From an uncultured Eubacteriales bacterium (GTDB lineage Bacteria > Bacillota > Clostridia > Christensenellales > Aristaeellaceae), in assembly GCA_900540045.1 (NCBI GenBank), contig UQEF01000014.1, positions 1-39,853 on the forward strand: 39,853 nt of DNA, read 5' to 3'. This document shows, one piece after another, positions 24,529 to 33,997 of this stretch (positions within the stretch are counted from its first letter, which is position 1; each line of letters opens with the position of its first letter). The position numbers and the translations under genes are program-made. Below the pieces are notes generated by a model, which made no database searches, had not been told where the DNA came from, and worked only from the letters and a program-made list of their open reading frames with translations.

Positions 24529-25149
24529 TTATCGCTTCCTGACTGCCCAGGCGCTCCTGGCGTATACGACGCCCGCCGCCCCTAACGGCGCCCCGATGAG
24601 CGCAAAAAGGACGCTCAGAGGGACAAACAGCCAGAAAAACTCCCTGAAATCCACATCTATCAGAACAAAAGCGATGCCCAAACCCCCCATTCCGGCGAAT
24701 GCGACCGCGCAAAAGAGCAGAAAGCCTGCGATAACCGCCAGTTTTCCACAGATCGCGCCCAGCATAGGCTCGCGCAGCTTCTGTGTGTCCGGCGTATACT
24801 CCGGCGGAAAACTTCCGCTTTCTCCACGACGCACCGCAGCCACCGCCGCTTCCACTTCCGCATACGCGCTGACATAGCCCCCGTTGTATTTGAGCTTACA
24901 GAGTTTGATCGCTTTGGGTATCAGTATAATTCCAAACAGCACAGCAATGAGATTCATCTCAATCAGCCCCACGGCCAACATGATGGCCGCCACCAGCGCG
25001 GCGATAATGCCCAGTATCCGATAGCCCCACCGAAACATAGCCGCCGACACCCTGAGGTGATTCAGGATGACCTCCTCGCGCTCCAGCCACGCATTGCGCA
25101 GGCTTTCCATCTGCTCCCGTTCCCTGTCGGCCGATAAATCCCAGGCCAT
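24529..25149 (-). CDS. Small multi-pass membrane protein
   Basis: A 206-residue protein with a charged N-terminus (DREREQMESLRNAWLEREEV) and about four membrane helices (approximately 42-62, 64-84, 133-155, 166-195). The middle loop has AVAAVRRGESGSFPPEY, comparable to the loop in the downstream membrane protein. GAAGGAGGG precedes ATG 25149. No family recognised. Possibly the membrane anchor or channel of the exported-protein cluster. Confidence 0.7.
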   Translation of the reverse strand: MAWDLSADREREQMESLRNAWLEREEVILNHLRVSAAMFRWGYRILGIIAALVAAIMLAVGLIEMNLIAVLFGIILIPKAIKLCKLKYNGGYVSAYAEVEAAVAAVRRGESGSFPPEYTPDTQKLREPMLGAICGKLAVIAGFLLFCAVAFAGMGGLGIAFVLIDVDFREFFWLFVPLSVLFALIGAPLGAAGVVYARSAWAVRKR

Positions 25150-25184
25150 ATTTGCCCTCCTTCCCTGAAAGCTCGTATGCGCCC

Positions 25185-26018
25185 TCAGCCTGCGTAGCGT
25201 ATTCCCTCAAACAACGCCTGCTCGCCAACGCCGCCGATAATATAGCCCCAGCCCGCGGTTTCATCGGGCGCTATGGTCAAATAACCCCTGCGGCCGTCCT
25301 GCACGGTGAACCATGCCCGGGAAACGCCGTCTGTGGCGGTGATCAGTATCTTTATTTCCGCCGCCAGTTCCCCCCGGGATTCCTTCCCGGTCAAATCCAC
25401 ATAGGTAACCGGCACTGCCGTTTTCGCCGTCAAAGCCTGCTGCGCCCAAGTTTCCTCGCTTTGCAGGTCGTATTCAAAGTGCCACAGCCCGTCTCCGGCC
25501 GTGACCAGCTTCCCATCCTCTACCGTCAAGCGGCGAACGCCCAGGCGGGTTCCCAGCGCGTCCACATATCCGGCCATGGTCATTCCTTCCGCGTCCATGC
25601 CCGTAATCCGGCCCTGCGCGTATTCCGCGCCTTCAAACGGCAGCGGCTTGAACGCTCCCGCCTCATACGTCAGGCACCATGTTACGTCGTCATCAGACAT
25701 GGGATCGCCGCTCACGCAGATCTCCTTGACGCCGTTCCTGTCCAGGTCGGCAATCCACACCTGCGCCTGCGAGCAGTCCACACTCCATTCCGCCTGCGTC
25801 CCATCTTCTTCAGCCACAGTCATCTTCACGCCCGCGCCGTCCTCTGTCTGCGTCCACTGGATCGCTTCCGTGCCGCGGTTCCTATCAAGGTTCATATCCA
25901 ATATCTCGTCCGCCGGCAGCTCCAGCGCGGAGAATCCGTTCTCCGTCGGGCTTTCTGCCGCCGCCATAGCACCAACCAGCATGCATACCGCGCAGCACAG
26001 CGCCAGCCATCCTTTCAT
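25185..26018 (-). CDS. Exported protein with FG-GAP/VCBS-like repeat
   Basis: A 277-residue protein with a signal peptide (KGWLALCCAVCMLVGAMAAA). VWIADLDRNGVKEICVSGD is an FG-GAP-like calcium-binding loop, and the earlier DEILDMNLDRNRGTEAIQW looks like a second copy. The rest is beta-rich (RLGVRRLTVEDGKLV). Start at ATG 26018, with GGAGG 10 bp upstream; the longer frame to 26045 lacks support. Such loops often stabilise beta-propeller extracellular proteins. Function unknown. Confidence 0.7.
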   Translation of the reverse strand: MKGWLALCCAVCMLVGAMAAAESPTENGFSALELPADEILDMNLDRNRGTEAIQWTQTEDGAGVKMTVAEEDGTQAEWSVDCSQAQVWIADLDRNGVKEICVSGDPMSDDDVTWCLTYEAGAFKPLPFEGAEYAQGRITGMDAEGMTMAGYVDALGTRLGVRRLTVEDGKLVTAGDGLWHFEYDLQSEETWAQQALTAKTAVPVTYVDLTGKESRGELAAEIKILITATDGVSRAWFTVQDGRRGYLTIAPDETAGWGYIIGGVGEQALFEGIRYAG

Positions 26019-26088
26019 GATCTTTATGCCTCCGATTTTCTCCATCTTTTACAGGCAGGAGGGCAGCGATTGCCGCCCTCCCCGCTTC

Positions 26089-27663
26089 TTATTCCGCCGT
26101 CTGCCGAACCGGCATCGCCTCCAGGCAGCCCGACAGCGCCGTTGTGAACCGTTCGATCAGTGCGCTCAACTGTTCCTCCGAAAGGGATTCCAGCGCCACA
26201 TCCGTGCCGCCGAGCTGCAGAGGCTCGGCCTCATGCAGTTCAAAGCTCAGCCCCGTCAGCTCAGGCATATCCTCCGTTCCAATCATAAGCCTGCCCCTGC
26301 CCTGCAGTCCGTCCGGGCCGGGCTCCACGCCCGCTTCCAGCGTAAAGGCGTAGGTATCCGCGCTCTGCGCCGCGTCCGGACACAGCGTGCCTTCCAGTGT
26401 AAACGCCTCTCCGCCGTCGGGGGTCATAAACGCATTCATCTCATGTTCGTATTCCATTACGATTTCCGGATTGCCGACGCCTATGTAGACCTCGCCTCCA
26501 TAGCCCGGCAGGCCTTCCTCCGTGGTGGTGGGTCTCTTGAGCGCACTTATCCGCAGCAGCCCCGTGTCCGTCTCGCCCTCGCTGACGGTCAGCTCTACAG
26601 TCCAGCCCGTCAGCGCAGTGTCCGGCATGCTTAAGATGCCCACAATCAGCCGCATGCCGTCGCCCAGGCTTCCGTCCGCAAGCGTCTGCGAATAGCCAAG
26701 GTCGAAGAAATACGGGGTGTTTTCCTCTGCATAGGGCTCAAAGCTCAGATACCATTCATCGGTCGCGCCGTCCTCCTGCGTATTGGTAACAATGACGTAC
26801 CACGGCTCGGCAGCCGCATCATAATTCGTCCCGGCGCCCAGCACGAAATGGCCTTCGGACTGCGCAAGCGGCCCGGCTGCGCCGCGCATCAATTCCACAA
26901 TTGCGGCAGATCCCAGCCCCTGCGAGGCGAGCATCACGTCCAGCACCGGAGCCAGTTGCCCGTCGCCTTCCAGTTGGTCGGCCAGCCGTGTGAGCAGTTC
27001 TGCCGCCTGCGCATGCGTACAGGTAATGTAGATTTCGTAGGCAACGGCGGGAAAGCCGTATTCCTCGGGCACATCGTAGAATTCCTTCACGGCCAGTTCC
27101 TGCATAAATTCGTCAACGATCGCGACATACGGCTCCATCAGCGGTTCCAATGCGCTGATTGCGGCTGCGGTCTGCGCCGTCTGCATTTCCAGCGTGCCGA
27201 GCAATCCGGCCGTCATTTCCTCCAGATTCATTCCCAGCAGAGTCTCCCAGTTCATCGTATAGCGTTCATCCGGCAGAAGATCGCTCGCTATAGCCAAACC
27301 CTGCGCGTCCGCATCCAGCACGATGTCAAAGCCCACGTTTTCCTGGCTTTCACGCAGGCCCAGTTCCAGACGCGCACCCTGCTGCTGAAGGCCCGCGCCC
27401 AGCCGCAGGACGAGATCCGGCATCTCCGCTTCAAGGGGGATACCCTCGCCGCGTACCTCCGCCACAATCATTGTACCGTGTTCCTGCCCAAACGCCTGAG
27501 CCAGCAGCCCGGACGCAATATCGCCCGGCTCGTAAACATGGGAGACCAACTGCCCGCCACCATTATCCCCTGTGGATTCCACGGCTTCCTGCTCTGCCAG
27601 AGCGCCGGGAAAGCAAAACACCGTTGCCAGCAGCAAGGCCAGCAGCATCGTCCATTTTCTCAT
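26089..27663 (-). CDS. Exported protein of unknown function
   Basis: A 524-residue acidic protein with a signal peptide (RKWTMLLALLLATVFCFPGA, cleavage at ALA near residue 23). The mature part alternates beta-rich stretches (LVLRLGAGLQQQGARLELGL) with helical ones (LEPLMEPYVAIVDEFMQELA) and ends in a helical segment (LSEEQLSALIERFTTALSG). No catalytic motif recognised. Two adjacent ATG codons lie after AGGAGG; the second (27663) has the better spacing. Confidence 0.75.
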   Translation of the reverse strand: MRKWTMLLALLLATVFCFPGALAEQEAVESTGDNGGGQLVSHVYEPGDIASGLLAQAFGQEHGTMIVAEVRGEGIPLEAEMPDLVLRLGAGLQQQGARLELGLRESQENVGFDIVLDADAQGLAIASDLLPDERYTMNWETLLGMNLEEMTAGLLGTLEMQTAQTAAAISALEPLMEPYVAIVDEFMQELAVKEFYDVPEEYGFPAVAYEIYITCTHAQAAELLTRLADQLEGDGQLAPVLDVMLASQGLGSAAIVELMRGAAGPLAQSEGHFVLGAGTNYDAAAEPWYVIVTNTQEDGATDEWYLSFEPYAEENTPYFFDLGYSQTLADGSLGDGMRLIVGILSMPDTALTGWTVELTVSEGETDTGLLRISALKRPTTTEEGLPGYGGEVYIGVGNPEIVMEYEHEMNAFMTPDGGEAFTLEGTLCPDAAQSADTYAFTLEAGVEPGPDGLQGRGRLMIGTEDMPELTGLSFELHEAEPLQLGGTDVALESLSEEQLSALIERFTTALSGCLEAMPVRQTAE

Positions 27664-27700
27664 CATATACCTCCTGCATTATCTTCGCCATTACTGATTG

Positions 27701-28822
27701 TTAAAAAACATCCCAGCGCAGCAGTATGCACTGCGCTCCCCCCGTCGGCCAACCCCAGAACCGCCACCGCGTCTCGCCGTTATGGCGGTTCGTCACCCGC
27801 GTCATCGCTGCGTTGATGCCGTCTATAGGCAGTTCCTCACCATAGCCAAGGAGCAGTACCCATATATCCCGCTCGCCGTCATATACGCGCTTATTGTAGC
27901 AGTACTGCGCCATCGCGTCCAGGTCGTCGAATGTCGCGCCAAATCCGGGAATTCCCGCGTGAAAGAAGTAACTGCCGCCCGAACCGTCCGCGATATCCGC
28001 GGTTTCCCAGACGGGATCCCAGGAAAGAGCACCCGCGCAACGGTCGCGGCCTGCGTTAAACAGCGTGTAAACGCCGATTTCCGGCGCGACCAGGTCGCCT
28101 GCAACATCCGCTGTGGAGACGTCCACAACATACCATTGCCCGCCTAGTTCCACCGTGTTCCACGCATGCAGAACCCCGGCGTTGTATCCATTTTGGAATC
28201 CTACCTCAAATCCCGCCATGCCCGCCAGCAGGTAGAAAGCGTCGGAATAGCCCTGGCAGTTGGCCCAGCCATGGGTCAGCGCGAAGGCGGCGCTGACGCC
28301 GAGGGCGTCCTCGCTCGGCTCCTTTTCAAGCATCTCATTGAATGCCAGCCGGGCGCACAATTCGTCAAAGATCGCCCGCTCCAGTTCAAGCGAGGAGGAG
28401 TACCGCGCCTGTAAGCGCTCTACAATGGCTTCCGCCTCATCGAGTGCCGACCGCTCCTGCTGCGAAAGCGCGCTTTCGTCGCCGGTTCTCCATGCGTCCA
28501 GCATCCTTACGCCCGCCCGGTATACCGGCGTGATTACAACCTTCACGCTGTTCCTGTCATAGTCGATGGAGGCGTACAGGCGGCTCATCAGCGGCGCCAT
28601 CTGCAAAAACTCCTGACGCAGATCATCTTCCGGCATGGTCAGCGCCTCTTGAACCGACAGCGTAAAGCGAATCTCCCCCGCCCTCTCCTGCGTGCAGTCG
28701 CGCAGGTAATCTGCCGCTTCCATCCATGTGTCAAAAGACGGCGCGCCCTCGCCCATGGCCGGCATGGCCGCAGCCAGCAGGCAGACCGTAAGTATCCAGA
28801 AAACAAGCCTGCGCCTGAACAT
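27701..28822 (-). CDS. Exported transglutaminase-like protein
   Basis: A 373-residue protein with a signal peptide (RRRLVFWILTVCLLAAAMPA). The transglutaminase-like core (about 140-245) shows the Cys-His-Asp triad: HGWANCQGYSDAFYLLAGM, then GVLHAWNTVELGGQWYVVDV. Such domains act as proteases, amidases or crosslinkers on peptides or cell wall. The N-terminal helical region and the C-terminal 110 residues are unassigned. Second transglutaminase-like protein of the cluster. Confidence 0.82.
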   Translation of the reverse strand: MFRRRLVFWILTVCLLAAAMPAMGEGAPSFDTWMEAADYLRDCTQERAGEIRFTLSVQEALTMPEDDLRQEFLQMAPLMSRLYASIDYDRNSVKVVITPVYRAGVRMLDAWRTGDESALSQQERSALDEAEAIVERLQARYSSSLELERAIFDELCARLAFNEMLEKEPSEDALGVSAAFALTHGWANCQGYSDAFYLLAGMAGFEVGFQNGYNAGVLHAWNTVELGGQWYVVDVSTADVAGDLVAPEIGVYTLFNAGRDRCAGALSWDPVWETADIADGSGGSYFFHAGIPGFGATFDDLDAMAQYCYNKRVYDGERDIWVLLLGYGEELPIDGINAAMTRVTNRHNGETRWRFWGWPTGGAQCILLRWDVF

Positions 28823-28888
28823 CGGAATCCCTCCTTGTGCCGCGCGCCTTCCGCCGGATCGGAGAGAGGCGCGCGTTCAATCTTTACG

Positions 28889-30133
28889 TCATTGATTCAC
28901 GGTAAAGCTGCCCAAAATCATGGCCGCATCTGCGTCCGAAACGTTCGTCAGCGTAATCGTATAGAACACGTTGTTGACGATGTAATAGTACTGCATCGTG
29001 GGATAAACCGCGTCATAGGTGCCCGTATAATACGTTCTTCCGGAAAACTCCACCGGGCCCGCCATATCGTAATTGGTTATGCCCATGCTGGCATAGGCGG
29101 CGGCGTAGTCCGCCTCCAGCGTCGGGAGCGTATCCATGGTAATGCCCTGCGCGCTCTCCTGCGCCACGTTCATGTTGGCATTAAGATCCGCCGAGTAATA
29201 CAGCAGAATGCCCATCGACTGGGCATACTGCAGCTGCTGGCTGAGCCCGGCAGCGTCCACAGCCGCCTGACCGTTGGTCTGTATCAGCTGCTGAAGCGTG
29301 GCTTCGTTCAATTCCATCCAGCCCTGCGGAACCTGCAGGGTAAAGCCGTTTCCAGTTACGGTCTGCCCGCCCACAGCGGGGGGCATGGTCGAGGGCAGAG
29401 CCGCGCCGCCCTGACGCGCCATAAACAGCGTTATACCGTCTACATCGACGCTGATCGTGCCGTCCGCCTGCATGACAAACGTCCAGGTGTATCCATCCTG
29501 CTCCGTCACGGTGGCGGCGGAGCCGTTCTGCACCCAGGTGCAGGCGAGCGATTCCTCGCCGTCCCAGATTGTGCCGCTTCCGCCGGCGTTGAAGGTCGCG
29601 GTCATCTGCACACCCATGGCCGCTGGGTCAATGGTCTGGCCGTTTGCGGAAGCCTGCGTCAGCACCCACTGGCCCTCAAAACTGCCCGTGGCGGGAGCCG
29701 TGCCGCCCGTGGAGGGCAGCAGGCCGTCCGGCAGCAGCCCTCCGCCGGGCGCGTTCGTCGCCTGCGGCGCGGCTGCGGTCTGCGTAAAGTACATGGCCAC
29801 GCCGTCCACCATGGCCAGCAGCGTGCCGTCCGACTGGAGCGTGAACGTCGAAACCTCTCCGGTGAGCTGGCTGGTGATCGTGACCGTGTTGCCGGCCTGC
29901 GTCCACGTCCCGTTCTCTTCCATAGGAGCACCGTTGATGGTTTGTCTGGCAAAAGCCGTACCGTCGGGGTTAAGGACAATCGTCATGCTGAGGCCATAGG
30001 CTTCCGGCGACATGACCACGCCGCTTGCGACTGTCTTCGTCATCGTCCATTCACCCGCCAAGCTCGCCGTCTGGGCGAATGCCGGCGCGGCGAGCAATAG
30101 CGCCGCCAACAGTACCGCCAATAATTTCTTCAT
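28889..30133 (-). CDS. Exported lipocalin-like two-repeat protein
   Basis: A 414-residue protein with a classic signal peptide (KKLLAVLLAALLLAAPAFA). Two tandem modules of about 95 residues each resemble lipocalin-like domains: LAGEWTMTKTVASG...GTWTQAGNTVTIT and FEGQWVLTQASANG...CTWVQNGSAATVT, both with MVDGVAM/DVDGITL near the end. A flexible Pro/Gly-rich linker joins them. The C-terminal 150 residues begin GFTLQVPQGWMELNEATLQQ, a PsbP/TPM-like start, and include YYTGTYDAVYP. Binding role inferred. Confidence 0.75.
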   Translation of the reverse strand: MKKLLAVLLAALLLAAPAFAQTASLAGEWTMTKTVASGVVMSPEAYGLSMTIVLNPDGTAFARQTINGAPMEENGTWTQAGNTVTITSQLTGEVSTFTLQSDGTLLAMVDGVAMYFTQTAAAPQATNAPGGGLLPDGLLPSTGGTAPATGSFEGQWVLTQASANGQTIDPAAMGVQMTATFNAGGSGTIWDGEESLACTWVQNGSAATVTEQDGYTWTFVMQADGTISVDVDGITLFMARQGGAALPSTMPPAVGGQTVTGNGFTLQVPQGWMELNEATLQQLIQTNGQAAVDAAGLSQQLQYAQSMGILLYYSADLNANMNVAQESAQGITMDTLPTLEADYAAAYASMGITNYDMAGPVEFSGRTYYTGTYDAVYPTMQYYYIVNNVFYTITLTNVSDADAAMILGSFTVNQ

Positions 30134-30206
30134 GATATCCTCTCCTTTTTTCTCAATCTGATTTCAGAGCGCGCCCGCGCCCGAAATGCTTTTGTCATTC
30201 TCCCGC

Positions 30207-32399
30207 TCAGGCAAGCCCACGGATGCCGAGCGTCTGCGCAAGGTCGCAGTCGATCACATATACGCCGTCTCCGGAGAGATACTCCCGCCATTCGTCCGCC
30301 GTCAGGAAGCGGGCAAAGGTCATCGTTTCCTCCTCGGTCGCGTTATAGGGCAGCATGGTCGTCTCCAGCAGGTAGTACGTGCCGCTGTTTTCCCAGGTTT
30401 CCAGCGCCACCTGCGCGTGTCCCGGGGTGATGATGATCATGGCGTGCATCTGCGCCGACTGCAGGGCGGACGCCATCAGAAGCGCGGTTTCAATGCAGAT
30501 GCCCGACCGGCTCTGGATCACCGCATCGGGGGTCAGCACGCGCTGCGAGCCGCCAAAGGAATACGGTCCCATGTTATAGCGCACGCCAATATCGCTGATC
30601 GCACCTTGTATGGCCATGGCCTGCAGTACGGTGGTAGATGGCTCGTCGGTACCGTCCGGATAGGCGAGCTGATAGCCGGGCAGGGAACTGTAACCCGCGC
30701 CAGCGTTGGTTTCCAGCCAGTAGATGGCCTCGCGCCGCAGCGCCAAAACCTCCTCCGCGTCGGGCCGGAGCCACGCCAGCAGGTTGTACGGTTCGATCAC
30801 GCCGAACTCGCTGTTCAGCATCGTAAAATCGTATATGCTGTGCAACGTGATCGTTTTGCTCTCCGCGACCAGCAGTTCGCCGGTATCCATTTGGGTCACG
30901 CGCAGCGTGATCTGCGTCTCGCGTCCGCTTCCCAGGCTGGTCAGGCCGCTCATGGCCGGGGGCTTGATCATCAGATAGGTGATCTCCGGCCCCACGTTCA
31001 CCGTCCGCTGGTATTTTTGCGAAAAGCCCTCGATCTCCACCTCGACCAGCAGCCGGGTTTTCCCCGCATCCGTGCTCAGCGCCAGGTTCACCGCCGAATC
31101 CATGGAGGGATACAGGTTAGGATAGATTTCTTCGGCCATCGAGTAATCCACCCATATCTGCTGCTCGCCGGTATCATCCTCCAGCGTCAGCATGTTGGCC
31201 AGGTTGACAAACTGCTGCTCTATGACGGCGTACATCAGTATTTCATAGCGCAGCATCAGGTAAGGCTGGCGCATAAGAAGCTGCGTTGCGGAAAAATCCA
31301 TCAGCGCGTCGTCCAGCAGCGCCGCCTTGTAATCAGCATACAGCTTTTCCTGGAAGGCGTCGATCTGACGGATATACAAGGGCCATGTCTGCGTCATGGC
31401 CGGCGGGCATGCCAGAGCCTGATAATTCTCCTTGACATCGCCCATGGCGATATACATGGCGTTGAGGGAATCGGCTTCCGAGGCGTACATTCCCTGCGCG
31501 GCCTTTTGCTGATACGCCCCGAGCGGGTCGCTGGAATCGTAGTACCCGATATAAAAGGCCAGCAGGCTTTCCGCGATGCGGCAGGCCTCCAGCGCGTTCT
31601 CATACTGAAAGGCGCCTTCTCCGCCAGAAACCATTCCCTTCATGCCCTCCAGTGCGCTCCGGCAGGCGGAAACCTTTTCCAGCTTCTCCCTGCACAGCGC
31701 CGCGTACGCCTGCATTTCGGCGGCGTAAGCCGTATCGGCATTGTTCACGGACGCCTGATAACTCCGGGCAAACGCTGCCGTGGCCTGCGCGATCTCCATG
31801 CAGTCCTGATAAAGCGCCGCCATCCATTCGGAAAGTGCTCCGCCCTCCGGTACTTTTTCCTGAGCGCCCTCCGCAACGGGCGAAAACGTTTGCGAGGCCA
31901 GCACCAGCCCGGACAGCACCGCGTCGGCCTCCGCCGGGATATATGCCGCGCCGTAAAGTATGCTGTAGCCCTCCCGCTGTTCCCACAGATAAGCGCCCTC
32001 TATGATCTGGCCGCTTTGCGCGTCGGTATAGGCATACATCATGGCGTCCATGGGGATGCCCCGCATATCCATAGGCTGGCTCTGCGTGCCGGGATCGTAC
32101 ACCATGCTCCCGCCCATGGCGGCGCGCAGCGCTTCGCCCGTCTGGGCAAAGAAGTCCTCTTTGTTCACATCGCCCTCCTCCGCCCATGTCAGGCGGAAAT
32201 TAGAGGCGGTTTCCCCGGGATAGACCCATATATAGCCATCCCTTTCCGTAACGCTGTAGCCAGCGTCCACCTGAAAAGAGAGCCTCAGCGCTTCGCTTGT
32301 ATAGGTGGTATACGCCTGTTCCGCCGCCGCCGGAAATGCGGACAGCAGCATAACCGCCGCAAAAAGAGCAGCCATTCTCCTGCAGTGCTTGCGTTTCAT
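30207..32399 (-). CDS. Large exported transglutaminase-like protein
   Basis: A 730-residue protein with a signal peptide (MAALFAAVMLLSAFPAAAEQ). The N-terminal domain (YTSEALRLSFQVDAGYSVTE) is a PsbP-like beta sandwich, followed by a long helical middle (about 190-400). The C-terminal transglutaminase-like domain (about 560-700) has the Cys in QSRSGICIETALLMASAL, the His in IITPGHAQVALETW and a Glu (YYLLETT) where Asp is usual. First gene of the block, preceded by a promoter at 32447-32475. Probably acts on peptide or cell-wall substrates at the surface. Confidence 0.8.
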   Translation of the reverse strand: MKRKHCRRMAALFAAVMLLSAFPAAAEQAYTTYTSEALRLSFQVDAGYSVTERDGYIWVYPGETASNFRLTWAEEGDVNKEDFFAQTGEALRAAMGGSMVYDPGTQSQPMDMRGIPMDAMMYAYTDAQSGQIIEGAYLWEQREGYSILYGAAYIPAEADAVLSGLVLASQTFSPVAEGAQEKVPEGGALSEWMAALYQDCMEIAQATAAFARSYQASVNNADTAYAAEMQAYAALCREKLEKVSACRSALEGMKGMVSGGEGAFQYENALEACRIAESLLAFYIGYYDSSDPLGAYQQKAAQGMYASEADSLNAMYIAMGDVKENYQALACPPAMTQTWPLYIRQIDAFQEKLYADYKAALLDDALMDFSATQLLMRQPYLMLRYEILMYAVIEQQFVNLANMLTLEDDTGEQQIWVDYSMAEEIYPNLYPSMDSAVNLALSTDAGKTRLLVEVEIEGFSQKYQRTVNVGPEITYLMIKPPAMSGLTSLGSGRETQITLRVTQMDTGELLVAESKTITLHSIYDFTMLNSEFGVIEPYNLLAWLRPDAEEVLALRREAIYWLETNAGAGYSSLPGYQLAYPDGTDEPSTTVLQAMAIQGAISDIGVRYNMGPYSFGGSQRVLTPDAVIQSRSGICIETALLMASALQSAQMHAMIIITPGHAQVALETWENSGTYYLLETTMLPYNATEEETMTFARFLTADEWREYLSGDGVYVIDCDLAQTLGIRGLA

Positions 32400-32446
32400 C
32401 CACGCACGCTCCTCTCTAAAACATAAGCTTACTTATATTATATTTT

Positions 32447-32475
32447 ATTATATTTCAGCGATGCATGGCAGTAAA
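32447..32475 (-). promoter_or_regulatory. Promoter of the exported-protein block
   Basis: On the minus strand TTTACT (32475-32470), 17-bp spacer, TATAAT (32452-32447), within a very AT-rich stretch and about 50 bp before the first gene. Confidence 0.65.
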
Positions 32476-32810
32476 TATTGTTGACGTATTTGTCAATGAC
32501 AAGTACAAGCAGCGTACTTTGAGCCCGCAAACAAATATGTATGATACAAAAAATACATGTCGCGCAGGGATGCTGAAAAACGGAAAAGAAAAAGGTGTTG
32601 TTTGTCACGCTCTGCATAATGGTTGCGGAGATAGTTTTGCCGGTACACGGCACACTCTCCGTAAGCGTCAAATAAACCGCCGTGAGATGTAGCAAGGCAT
32701 TTCGAGGTAAGGTAGGAAATCTTAGGAAATCTCAGGAGCACCGAAAAAGGCTTCTCAGCGTTTGTCACGAGGCAATTCCTTTCTGGCATGACCATCTATG
32801 CCGCCATATA
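32476..32810. other. AT-rich intergenic junction between chromosome and prophage
   Basis: No gene can be supported. A minus-strand frame (32493-32795) lacks a ribosome site. A small dyad TTGACGTATTTGTCAA sits near 32483. Since the lysis module ends just to the right, this is where a prophage attachment site would be expected, but the other end is outside the window. Confidence 0.5.
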
Positions 32811-32820
32811 CAAGAAATGA

Positions 32821-32838
32821 GGCCGGATTGCTCCGGCC
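32821..32838 (-). terminator. Terminator of the phage lysis module
   Basis: GGCCGGA/TCCGGCC stem (32821-32827/32832-32838) with a 4-nt loop; the minus-strand flank continues TCATTTCTTG. Located 32 bp after the endolysin stop. Confidence 0.7.
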
Positions 32839-32869
32839 CCAATGTGCGTTTCTACATTATATATGTTCG

Positions 32870-33970
32870 TCAGACGACCTGCGAATACTTCCCGGACACC
32901 CACCCCACCTGAGCATTGACCACGATGGCGTGCCAGCCGTTCTCCGCAGTGGCGATCCATTCGAAGGTCGCACCATCCTTCACGGAGGTGATGCGGCTGT
33001 ACTTGGTGTCATTGCCCACGCGGATGTTGACAGAGCCGCTGGCGCAGACGATGCGCACCTGCTTCGTGGCAGGAGTCTGCACCTCCGGTTTCTCAGTTTC
33101 GGGCTGTTCTTTGCCGTCATCATCGTCAGCCACAGCGTCCATCAGCGCCGTATGGGTCTCGCTGCCGTAGATGCCGTCCTGCTTGATTCCAACCTTCTTC
33201 TGGAACTTCTTGAGGGCCTTTTCAGTTTCAGAACCGAACTCGCCGTCCGTCCCATACTTGGGCAGGCTGTATTCCAGCTGCAGGAGGAATTCCTGCATAG
33301 CCTTTACATCCGTACCCTTGCTGCCATTCTTCAGAGTACGGGTGCCCAGAGTGTACACGGTTTCTGCGGTATCTGGCTTGACATAAGAGCCGCCTGTGAA
33401 TACAGCATCGCCATAATCCACGAAGGGCAGTTGAAACCAGTGTGTCCACTTGCGGGAGGACACCTTGGTCTTCACACAGCCATACGAAAAACCGCGCTCC
33501 TCGACAGCGCAGCCGTCACCGACATACACACCGACATGACCGTCGGAGCGAAGTGCAACGCCTGGAATCTCCGGCAGCGTATCAATCGTTCCCCAGGCAC
33601 AGCCCTTGCTCTTTGCATAGGTGAACATGCCGTTGGCGGACTTATCAGGACAGCCGTTGCCGCCATACTTGCTGGAGAAGGTCTTGTCGGTGCCGATGGC
33701 TTCCCTGACGCCCACGCCGCCGCTGGTCCAGTTGTAGCCCTTGATGAGGCCAACGCAGTCAGCGCAGACCTTCTTATTCGCAATGTCCTGCTTATAGCGG
33801 GCAGTGCGGGAGTCCTTGTAATGGGACGGATACTGCTTGGCCTTTCGGCTTCGCAGGGATTCGGAACACTTGTAGACAACCGTGCCGTACCAATAGGGCT
33901 GGCCCAGCATGGATAGACAGAATGCAACGAAGTGTTCACTGGTGTACGGAGTATTGATTCTTTCGCTCAT
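32870..33970 (-). CDS. Phage endolysin: NlpC/P60-like, peptidoglycan-binding and SH3 domains
   Basis: A 366-residue modular endolysin. Residues 1-180 are an NlpC/P60- or CHAP-type cysteine peptidase (FCLSMLGQPYWYG, CADCVGLIKGYNW with the probable nucleophile Cys, SDGHVGVYVGDG with the His). Residues about 200-270 are a PG_binding_1 domain (LKNGSKGTDVKAMQEFLLQL, DGEFGSETEKALKKFQKK). An acidic linker leads to a C-terminal bacterial SH3 domain (SGSVNIRVGNDTKYS, VGWVSGKYS). Start at ATG 33970 after GGAGG. Cleaves host cell wall at lysis, released through the holin encoded just upstream. Confidence 0.88.
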   Translation of the reverse strand: MSERINTPYTSEHFVAFCLSMLGQPYWYGTVVYKCSESLRSRKAKQYPSHYKDSRTARYKQDIANKKVCADCVGLIKGYNWTSGGVGVREAIGTDKTFSSKYGGNGCPDKSANGMFTYAKSKGCAWGTIDTLPEIPGVALRSDGHVGVYVGDGCAVEERGFSYGCVKTKVSSRKWTHWFQLPFVDYGDAVFTGGSYVKPDTAETVYTLGTRTLKNGSKGTDVKAMQEFLLQLEYSLPKYGTDGEFGSETEKALKKFQKKVGIKQDGIYGSETHTALMDAVADDDDGKEQPETEKPEVQTPATKQVRIVCASGSVNIRVGNDTKYSRITSVKDGATFEWIATAENGWHAIVVNAQVGWVSGKYSQVV

Positions 33971-33997
33971 GATTTCCTCCAATCAAAAGAGCGGCGG

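Noticed and set aside
30186..32426. Long plus-strand open frame (746 codons)
   Set aside because: Antisense shadow of the 730-residue exported protein, which has a signal peptide, a ribosome site and a transglutaminase-like triad.
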